A DNA stretch of 64,000 bases from CADEED01 sp035765415 (GTDB taxonomy: Bacteria > Pseudomonadota > Gammaproteobacteria > Steroidobacterales > Steroidobacteraceae): the NCBI GenBank assembly GCA_035765415.1, contig DASTXR010000088.1, forward strand, positions 86,429 through 150,428. The letters are read 5' to 3'. Shown piece after piece: positions 58,252 to 64,000 of this stretch; the stretch's first letter is position 1, and each line of letters starts with the position of its first letter. Under the pieces are notes generated by a model, which saw only the letters and a program-made list of their open reading frames with translations, was not told the origin of the DNA and made no database searches. A program made the translations under genes and the position numbers.

Positions 58252-59271
58252 TTAGACACACGCCGCGATACCTCCCCAGGTCCCGGGTGTGGTCTCGACT
58301 CTGGTCTGCATCCAGAGATCCAGACTCTGCTTCGTCAGCGCAAACTGCGACAGGGACGTCGACGCTGCCATCAACTCCCGATGAACATCGGGCGCATCCT
58401 GCAACTTTTCGAAATACCAACCGAGGTGTTTGCGCGCGACTCGAAGTCCTGTCTCTTCACCGTAAAAAGCGTAGAGGGATTCGAGATGCGCGAGGATGGT
58501 AGCACTCACTTCGGAGATTGGAAGTGCGGGCGCATTTTTTCCGTGAGACAAAAAATAATTGACATCACGGAAAATCCACGGCGAGCCATGTGCGCCGCGG
58601 CCGAGCATTACTCCTGATGCGCCCGTGAAATCAAGCACGTCGCGCGCTTTTTGTGGTGAATCAATATCGCCATTCGCGAATAGCGGAATGCTCACACGCG
58701 ATCTGATTTCGCGAATGGTTTCGTACTCCGCTGCTCCGTCATAAAAATCTTCTCGTGTGCGCCCGTGTATGGCGAGCGCTGCGACGCCACAGGATTCAGC
58801 GAGTTGCGCGATACGCACACCGTTGCGTAAATCACGACTCCACCCGGTGCGCGTCTTCAGTGTCACAGGAACGCTGGATGCGGCAACGACCGCCGAAAGA
58901 ATATTTGCGACGAGTTTTTCATCGGTGAGCAACGCCGAGCCGCACAGTCGGTTGCACACTTTCTTGGCGGGGCAGCCCATGTTGATGTCGATGATCTGCG
59001 CACCGAGATCGATATTGCGTCGCGCGGCTTCGGCAAGCGCCTCAGGGTCGGCGCCCGCGAGCTGCACCACGCGCGGCTCCGGCTCGCCCACGTGATCCAT
59101 GCGCCGCTGCGTTTTTTTCGTGGTCCAGAGTCGTACGTCACTGGTGATCATTTCCGACGCCGCGAGGCCCGCGCCAAAGAGCCGCGCGATTTGTCGGAAT
59201 GGACGATCAGTCACGCCCGCCATCGGCGCGAGCACCACTGTCGAGCTCAACTCGTAGGGACCAATACGCAT
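58252..59271 (-). CDS. dusB: tRNA-dihydrouridine synthase B
   Basis: 339 residues, TIM barrel with FMN. APMAGVTDRPFR, NMGCPAKKVCNRLCG (catalytic Cys100), VTLKTRTGW, AIHGRTREDFYDG, PLFANGDIDSPQKARDVLD and GVMLGRGAHGSPWIF are all present. It reduces uridine in the D-loop of tRNA. The last codons end in GTC TAA, 43 bases before the fis ATG. ATG 59271 starts the usual N-terminus MRIGPYEL. Confidence 0.96.
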   Translation of the reverse strand: MRIGPYELSSTVVLAPMAGVTDRPFRQIARLFGAGLAASEMITSDVRLWTTKKTQRRMDHVGEPEPRVVQLAGADPEALAEAARRNIDLGAQIIDINMGCPAKKVCNRLCGSALLTDEKLVANILSAVVAASSVPVTLKTRTGWSRDLRNGVRIAQLAESCGVAALAIHGRTREDFYDGAAEYETIREIRSRVSIPLFANGDIDSPQKARDVLDFTGASGVMLGRGAHGSPWIFRDVNYFLSHGKNAPALPISEVSATILAHLESLYAFYGEETGLRVARKHLGWYFEKLQDAPDVHRELMAASTSLSQFALTKQSLDLWMQTRVETTPGTWGGIAACV

Positions 59272-59287
59272 GGGAGTGCTGTTGCGT

Positions 59288-60652
59288 TCAGCCGGCGGCC
59301 GCGCGACGCCGCGCTTCATTGGCGCAACCGATGGCGCCGCCTGCGCCGCGCAGACACGCGTCGATCTCGAAACCGATCGCGGCCTTGTTGGAATCGACGA
59401 CGTGCAATTCCACGTCGATGCGCTGGTCGGGTTCGAGCAGTCGCTGGCTCGTGACACGTTTGGGCAGGTAGTCGGCAGGCTCCAGGTCGCGCGTGGCCAC
59501 CGCGTTGCCGTAGCGATCCTGAAGCGTGAGCCGCAACAACGGCAGCGGCTGAACTCGCGAGCTTTCGTTCTGCACCGACAGGCGAACTCGCAGTTGCGAG
59601 CCGCTGCCTTCGGCCTCCGCGCCGAGTTGTTTTACCGAATATGCGGTGAGATCCCAGCGAGGCATCAGCGTGACGCCAAACCAGCCGTACACCGTGGTTG
59701 CGGCGCTTCCGAAGGTGGGATTGAGCGCCAGGCTCTGCCGGTTGTAGTGCAGCACCTGCAACACCAGCAGGAACGCCAGGCCGGCGATGCCGCTGATGTA
59801 CTGCCAGTTCGGGCGGCTTTTCATGGGTGAAGCGAGCAGGGGTTCGAGCGCCGTATCGCTGGGCGCCGCCGTGCCGGTGCTGGCGCGCGCTGCCGTCACC
59901 GCGGGCGGTTCCTCCTCCTGCTCTACCTCTTCCTCCAACGGGGCTGGCGCTTCATCGAGGGTTTCTTGCTCGGCGGTGCGAGCGCGTTCGGCTTCGGCCT
60001 CGGCTTCCGCGAACATCTCTTCGATCCAGGGCGGATCGGGAGCGTTGGGTTCATCGGCCGCAGCTTCAGTGGCCAGCGGCGACTCTTCGATCACCGACTC
60101 ATCGTCCGAGGGCGTGTCATCGAGCAGCGACCATTCGCTTGCGGCGAACGAGTCCGTGCGCGCGTAACCTTCGGGCACCGCGTCGGATTCGGGCGGCGAT
60201 TCCGGTTCGGGCTGTGGTTCTTCGGCGAGCACCACTTCTTCGTAAGTGCCGGAGCTCGTGTCGTGCTCGGTCTCCTGCGGGGAGATGAAGATCTCCGTGA
60301 CATCGGTTGCCACGGCGTCGAACTCCAGCGATTCCTCTTCGGAGGCTGCGGGAAGTTCGGAGTCGAAAACCAGTTCTGGTTCTGGTTCGGGTTCGGGTTC
60401 CGGTTCGGGCTCTGGCTCTGGGTCCATCGCCACGCCGGATCCAACCGCGGGCTCTATCGAAGGTCCAGGAGCGGTTTCGAGCAAGCGACGCTTGGCGGGA
60501 TCGTCAGGCGCTCCGGGGTCACCTTCGCGAAGCGCGATGAGCGCGTTGAATACGTTCGCGCATCGTCCGCAGCGCACGTATCCCTGCCCCGCACGCAGAT
60601 CCACGGTCGTAACGACCAGGGTCAGCGTGCATTTCGGGCAGACGGTGAACAA
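59288..60652 (-). CDS. MJ0042 zinc-ribbon/DUF3426 membrane protein
   Basis: 454 residues: a zinc ribbon at the N-terminus (Cys5, Cys8, Cys28, Cys31 in CPKC and CGRC), a Glu-Pro-rich region with eight EP units in a row at about residues 77-94, a long acidic Glu/Asp/Ala-rich region, one membrane segment at about residue 290-312 (QYISGIAGLAFLLVLQVLHY) and the DUF3426 domain after it (SYSVKQLGAEAEGSGSQLRVR to the end). Function unknown; it sits in the middle of the housekeeping cluster between prmA and dusB, as in other species. It starts 23 bases after the prmA stop. Confidence 0.85.
   Translation of the reverse strand: MFTVCPKCTLTLVVTTVDLRAGQGYVRCGRCANVFNALIALREGDPGAPDDPAKRRLLETAPGPSIEPAVGSGVAMDPEPEPEPEPEPEPEPELVFDSELPAASEEESLEFDAVATDVTEIFISPQETEHDTSSGTYEEVVLAEEPQPEPESPPESDAVPEGYARTDSFAASEWSLLDDTPSDDESVIEESPLATEAAADEPNAPDPPWIEEMFAEAEAEAERARTAEQETLDEAPAPLEEEVEQEEEPPAVTAARASTGTAAPSDTALEPLLASPMKSRPNWQYISGIAGLAFLLVLQVLHYNRQSLALNPTFGSAATTVYGWFGVTLMPRWDLTAYSVKQLGAEAEGSGSQLRVRLSVQNESSRVQPLPLLRLTLQDRYGNAVATRDLEPADYLPKRVTSQRLLEPDQRIDVELHVVDSNKAAIGFEIDACLRGAGGAIGCANEARRRAAAG
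60372..60424 (-). repeat. Short in-frame tandem repeat coding for Glu-Pro
   Basis: Hexanucleotide-like repeats (variants of GAACCC/GAGCCA on the coding strand) encode eight consecutive Glu-Pro units. Slippage would alter the number of EP units without breaking the frame. It is a length-variable tract within the DUF3426 gene. Confidence 0.8.
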
Positions 60653-60675
60653 GCGATTAATCCTCGAGGCAAGTC

Positions 60676-61554
60676 TTAAGCGCGACGACTGCCAGTGAGT
60701 GCCGTCCAGCCGTCGCGGGACGCAAAGGGCGCAATATCAAACCACGGTGCGTGCGCGCGTGTCACCTCGTCCGACTGTGCGTTCAGCAATCCGGCGAGCA
60801 CGATTTTCCCGCCCGGGCGTGTCAGAGCCGCGAATCGCGGCGCCAGGTCGCACAGCGGGCCGCACAGGATGTTAGCCAGCAGGATGTCCGCGCCCGCGGG
60901 CAGCTTCGCGTCCGCATCGACCACGTGCACTCTGTCTTCCACGCCGTTGGCAACCGCATTGTCGCGGGTCGCGGTCAACGCCTGGGGATCGATGTCGAAA
61001 GCGTGGGCCGCGCGCGCGCCCAGCTTCACGGCGGCCACCGCCAGCACGCCCGAGCCGCAGCCATAGTCGATGGCCATCTGCCCATCCGACGCATTCTCAT
61101 CGAGCCAGGCAAGGCACATGGCCGTCGTGGCATGGGTACCAGTGCCGAAGGCGAGGCCGGGGTCCAGGCGCACGATGACCGCGTCCTGGGTGTGCACGTG
61201 AGCGTGGTGAGGCGCCACCCACAGCCGCTGCCCGAAACACATGGGGTGGAAGTCGCGCAGCCACTCACGCTCCCAGACACGGTCGGCCAGCGTTTCGAGT
61301 TCAAGACGAGCGGGATCCACGCGCAGCACATGCGAAAGGGTGGCGATCAGATCTTCCGGCGAGGTATCGAATGGAAACAGCGCCTGCAGGCGCGAATGCG
61401 GCCACAGGCGGAACTCACCGGGCGCGGGTTCCAGTATCGGATCGTCGCGCTGGTCGGTGTATGAGACGGCAACTGCGCCGAGCTCCAGACAGGCTTCTTC
61501 GACACGCTCGGCGTCGAGTCCGTCCAGAGCCAGCGTGAGAGCAAGATGCGGCAC
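60676..61554 (-). CDS. prmA: Ribosomal protein L11 methyltransferase
   Basis: 292 residues. Substrate-recognition domain at about 1-95, then the methyltransferase with FGTGTHATTAMCLAWL, IDYGCGSGVLAVAAVKLGA (SAM binding) and LLANILCGPL (motif IV). It trimethylates L11 at Lys3, Lys39 and the N-terminus. Position between accC and dusB agrees with E. coli synteny. The accC stop is 27 bases upstream. Confidence 0.95.
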   Translation of the reverse strand: MPHLALTLALDGLDAERVEEACLELGAVAVSYTDQRDDPILEPAPGEFRLWPHSRLQALFPFDTSPEDLIATLSHVLRVDPARLELETLADRVWEREWLRDFHPMCFGQRLWVAPHHAHVHTQDAVIVRLDPGLAFGTGTHATTAMCLAWLDENASDGQMAIDYGCGSGVLAVAAVKLGARAAHAFDIDPQALTATRDNAVANGVEDRVHVVDADAKLPAGADILLANILCGPLCDLAPRFAALTRPGGKIVLAGLLNAQSDEVTRAHAPWFDIAPFASRDGWTALTGSRRA

Positions 61555-61581
61555 GGGATTCTTCTAAGGATTGACCGCTTC

Positions 61582-62925
61582 TTACTTGAGGCCCAGGCGG
61601 CGCTCCAGGTAGTGGATGTCCTGGCCGCCCGTACGGAACGCCTGGTGCGTGAAGATTTCCTGGTGCAGCGCCGTGTTGGTCTTGATGCCTTCGACGACCA
61701 TCTCGGCGAGCGCATTGCGCATGCGCGCGATGGCGGTTTCACGCGTGTCGCCGTAGGCGATGACCTTGGCGATCAGCGAATCGTAGTGCGGCGGCACGTT
61801 GTAGCCCGAATAGATGTGACTATCTACCCGCACACCGGGCCCGCCCGGCGCGTGCCACAGCTTGATGGGGCCCGGCGAAGGCATGAAGGTCTTCGCGTCC
61901 TCGGCGTTGATGCGGCATTCGATCGCATGGCCGGTGAGCTTGATGTCCTTCTGCGAGTACTGCAGCTTCTGGCCCGAGGCGATCATGAGCTGTGCTTTCA
62001 CGAGGTCGATGCCCGTGATGAGCTCGGTCACGGGATGTTCGACCTGGATGCGCGTGTTCATCTCGATGAAATAGAACTCGTCATCCTGGTACAGGAATTC
62101 CAGCGTGCCGGCGCTGCGATAGCCGACGGCCTTGCAGGCTTCGACGACGCGCTCGCCCATCTTCTCGCGTTGCGCGGCGGTGATGCCGGGTGCGGGAGCT
62201 TCCTCGATCACCTTCTGGTGCCGGCGCTGCATGGAGCAGTCGCGCTCGCCCAGGTGAATGACGTTGCCATAGTTGTCGGCCAGCACCTGGAACTCGATGT
62301 GCCGGGGCCGCTCCAGGAATTTCTCCATGTACACCTGGTCGTTGTTGAAGGCGGCGAGCGCCTCCGACTTCGTGACCGCGATGGCATTGAGCAGCGAGGC
62401 TTCGGTGTGCACGACGCGCATGCCGCGGCCGCCGCCTCCGCCCGATGCCTTGATGATCACCGGGTAGCCGATGTCGCGCGCGATGCGGTGGTTTTCTTCG
62501 GGCACGTCGCCCAACGGACCGCCTGAGCCCGGCACGCAGGGCACGCCGGCCTTTTTCATGACGTTGATGGCCGAAACCTTGTCGCCCATCATGCGGATCA
62601 CGTCGGCGCGCGGACCGATGAACGTGAAGCCGCTTTTCTCCACGCGCTCGGCAAAGTCCGCGTTCTCCGAAAGGAATCCGTAGCCAGGGTGGATTCCCAC
62701 GGCGTCGGTGACCTCGGCGGCGCTGATGATGGCCGGCATGTTGAGGTACGACTTCTGCGATTGCGGCGGGCCGATGCACACCGATTCGTCGGCGAGCAAC
62801 ACGTGCTTGAGGTTGTAGTCGGCGGTGGAGTGGACCGCGACCGTCTTGATGCCGAGCTCGCGGCAGGCGCGCAGGATGCGGAGCGCGATCTCGCCCCGAT
62901 TGGCGATTACGATTTTGTCGAGCAT
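61582..62925 (-). CDS. accC: Acetyl-CoA carboxylase, biotin carboxylase subunit
   Basis: 447 residues, ATP-grasp enzyme: MLDKIVIANRGEIALRILRA, GIHPGYGFLSENADFA, VIIKASGGGGGRGMRVV (glycine-rich loop), IEMNTRIQVEHPVTELITGID and ECRINAEDAK. It carboxylates the biotin on AccB. The order aroQ-accB-accC is the standard one. Start ATG 62925 is 11 bases after the accB stop. Confidence 0.98.
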   Translation of the reverse strand: MLDKIVIANRGEIALRILRACRELGIKTVAVHSTADYNLKHVLLADESVCIGPPQSQKSYLNMPAIISAAEVTDAVGIHPGYGFLSENADFAERVEKSGFTFIGPRADVIRMMGDKVSAINVMKKAGVPCVPGSGGPLGDVPEENHRIARDIGYPVIIKASGGGGGRGMRVVHTEASLLNAIAVTKSEALAAFNNDQVYMEKFLERPRHIEFQVLADNYGNVIHLGERDCSMQRRHQKVIEEAPAPGITAAQREKMGERVVEACKAVGYRSAGTLEFLYQDDEFYFIEMNTRIQVEHPVTELITGIDLVKAQLMIASGQKLQYSQKDIKLTGHAIECRINAEDAKTFMPSPGPIKLWHAPGGPGVRVDSHIYSGYNVPPHYDSLIAKVIAYGDTRETAIARMRNALAEMVVEGIKTNTALHQEIFTHQAFRTGGQDIHYLERRLGLK

Positions 62926-62936
62926 GGCTTGCGCGG

Positions 62937-63407
62937 TTATTCGATGACGAACAGCGGCTGACCGAATTCCACGGGATCGCCGTTCGTCGCCATGATGGCG
63001 GTGACCTTGCCGGTTTTGTCGCTCTCTATCTGGTTCATCATCTTCATTGCTTCGATGATGCAGAGAACCTGGCCTTCCTTGACCTCGCTGCCGATCTCGA
63101 CGAACGGCTTCGCGCCGGGCGAAGCGGAGGCATAGAAGGTGCCGACCATCGGCGCGGCGACGACGTGTTCGTTCACGTGCCGGGCCGCGGGGGCCGCCGG
63201 CGCGGCGCCGGCTGCGGAAGGCGCGGCGACCGGAGCGGAGATGGTCGCGACGGGCGCCTGCATCATCTGCGGCTGCATGTGCGTCACGTATCCGCCGGTC
63301 GGCATGCGGCTGATTCGCACCGCCTCTTCGCCTTCCTTGATCTCGATCTCGGCGATGCCCGATTCCTCGAGTAGTTCGATGAGCTTTTTAACTTTCCGAA
63401 TGTCCAA
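62937..63407 (-). CDS. accB: Acetyl-CoA carboxylase, biotin carboxyl carrier protein
   Basis: 156 residues: N-terminal conserved MDIRKVKKLIELLEESGI, an Ala/Pro-rich linker (about 55-75), then the biotinyl domain with IEAMKMMNQI (Lys122 biotinylated). The start is a TTG at 63407 with AAGGGAG six bases upstream, giving the normal N-terminus; no ATG fits. In E. coli AccB autoregulates its operon, and the rare start may limit its level. It is 22 bases after the aroQ stop. Confidence 0.96.
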   Translation of the reverse strand: MDIRKVKKLIELLEESGIAEIEIKEGEEAVRISRMPTGGYVTHMQPQMMQAPVATISAPVAAPSAAGAAPAAPAARHVNEHVVAAPMVGTFYASASPGAKPFVEIGSEVKEGQVLCIIEAMKMMNQIESDKTGKVTAIMATNGDPVEFGQPLFVIE

Positions 63408-63429
63408 TGTGGACTCCCTTCTGTGAAAC

Positions 63430-63870
63430 TTATTTGGCCAGGCGCGCCGCGGCGGCCTGGACGGCGAGTTCATAACCCTGCGCGCCGAGACCGACGATGC
63501 AGCCCACGGCGATGTCCGAGAAATACGAGTGGTGGCGGAATTTCTCGCGCGCGAACGTGTTCGAAAGATGAACTTCGATGAACGGCAGCTTCACGCCGAG
63601 CAGCGAATCGCGCAGCGCGACGCTGGTGTGGGTGAAGCCGCCAGGATTGACGATGGCGAAGGCGATGCCGTTGGCGCGCGCGGTCTGAACCCGGTCGATG
63701 AGCTCGTGCTCAGCGTTGCTTTGAAAGGCGACCATCTCGTGGCCAAGCTTGTTTGCGGCCGTCTTCGCCCGCTCTTCGATGGATGCCAGCGTGTCCGAAC
63801 CGTAGACTTCGGGCTCTCGCTGCCCCAGCAGGTTCAGGTTCGGCCCGTTCAGTAATAAGAGTCGCGCCAT
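63430..63870 (-). CDS. aroQ: 3-dehydroquinate dehydratase, type II
   Basis: 146 residues with LNGPNLNLLGQREPEVYG (flexible lid with Arg18 and Tyr23), FQSNAEHELID, NPGGFTHTSVALRD and EVHLSNTFAREKFRHHSY (His). It dehydrates 3-dehydroquinate in the shikimate pathway. It is the first gene of the aroQ-accB-accC operon; the 130 bases beyond it to the window edge hold no gene but should contain the promoter. A TACGGTAAAT at about 63912-63921 on the minus strand is a possible -10 region. Confidence 0.96.
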   Translation of the reverse strand: MARLLLLNGPNLNLLGQREPEVYGSDTLASIEERAKTAANKLGHEMVAFQSNAEHELIDRVQTARANGIAFAIVNPGGFTHTSVALRDSLLGVKLPFIEVHLSNTFAREKFRHHSYFSDIAVGCIVGLGAQGYELAVQAAAARLAK

Positions 63871-64000
63871 ACGGCAGTCGAGAGACCTTCCCCTTCGTGA
63901 AGGCGGCGAATTTACCGTAATCGGTGGGTAACGTGCGCGGTTTTCGGCAAACTGCCGCGATCCGGCCTTATTTGGACGAATTGGGTTGTGCGGCGGCTTC

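Noticed and set aside
58209..58259. Longer Fis starting at GTG 58259 overlapping the dusB stop
   Set aside because: It would add 17 residues absent from usual Fis proteins, and ATG 58208 has a better ribosome-binding site.
1..64000. tRNA, rRNA, CRISPR arrays or insertion sequences
   Set aside because: I found no cloverleaf-like sequence, no regular short direct-repeat array and no transposase-like protein on either strand.

Overview
The window is a 64 kb piece of a high-GC (about two thirds G+C by eye) gammaproteobacterial chromosome. The evidence is conserved gene order: rhlB divergent from trxA-rho, and on the minus strand aroQ-accB-accC-prmA-(DUF3426)-dusB-fis-purH-purD. PlsB, YheU, Fis, a CbpA/CbpM pair and a cyanide-insensitive bd-type oxidase agree with this. 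The ECF sigma factor next to a Ser/Thr kinase-TPR protein, and the DUF1302/DUF1329/YCF48/MMPL operon, suggest the Nevskiales/Steroidobacterales/Xanthomonadales side of the class. That placement is an inference from gene content. I saw no rRNA, tRNA, CRISPR array, transposase or integrated prophage.

Layout. 1-5.3 kb: end of an M13 peptidase, a LemA-TPM-TPM operon, an L,D-transpeptidase and a rhomboid protease (envelope functions). 5.4-7.5 kb: a solitary contractile tail-sheath-like protein facing a response-regulator receiver that has lost its phosphorylatable Asp. 7.6-11.2 kb: a fatty acid desaturase divergent from a 2OG-Fe(II) oxygenase, then a small Ada-zinc-domain protein and a hotdog thioesterase divergent from an alkyltransferase-like (ATL) protein; both Ada-related proteins lack their methyl-acceptor Cys. 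11.2-15.8 kb: ECF sigma, kinase-TPR, a haem-oxygenase-like protein and a secreted NTF2-like protein. 15.9-19.2 kb: SDR divergent from plsB. 19.4-26.5 kb: DUF1302-DUF1329-YCF48-MMPL operon containing a 43-bp-arm inverted repeat. 26.6-30.5 kb: PLP decarboxylase, metallo-beta-lactamase-fold enzyme, a lone haemolysin-calcium-binding-related domain and an orphan TfpX/TfpZ pilin accessory protein.

30.5-33.3 kb: four minus-strand genes (PHP, DUF465, MscS, ArfB) locked together by stop/start overlaps. 33.3-37.5 kb: nucleotidase, rhlB, trxA, rho. 37.7-42.9 kb: outer-membrane lipoprotein, HAD phosphatase with a 40-residue lipoprotein, alpha/beta hydrolase, DUF4412, cbpA-cbpM and a fasciclin protein. 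43.0-46.3 kb: cioA-cioB-DUF2474 and a membrane protein. 47.1-50.8 kb: yheU, then a CASTOR/POLLUX-like channel, a class A beta-lactamase and an NTF2-like protein joined by overlaps. 50.8-55.0 kb: sixA with a CYTH-CHAD protein, then a large beta-rich lipoprotein. 55.0-63.9 kb: purine, Fis, tRNA modification, fatty acid and shikimate genes.

Dispersed GC-rich repeats built on a GGGGGCAGCCCCC palindrome plus an AGCAAAAGGGGTCA tail occur at five places. At three of them they form part of a reading frame: a new MMPL tail, the decarboxylase start and the SDR stop. No complete novel system is proven here. The best candidates for follow-up are the lone sheath with its degenerate receiver, the pair of acceptor-less Ada-domain proteins, and the channel/beta-lactamase/NTF2 operon.
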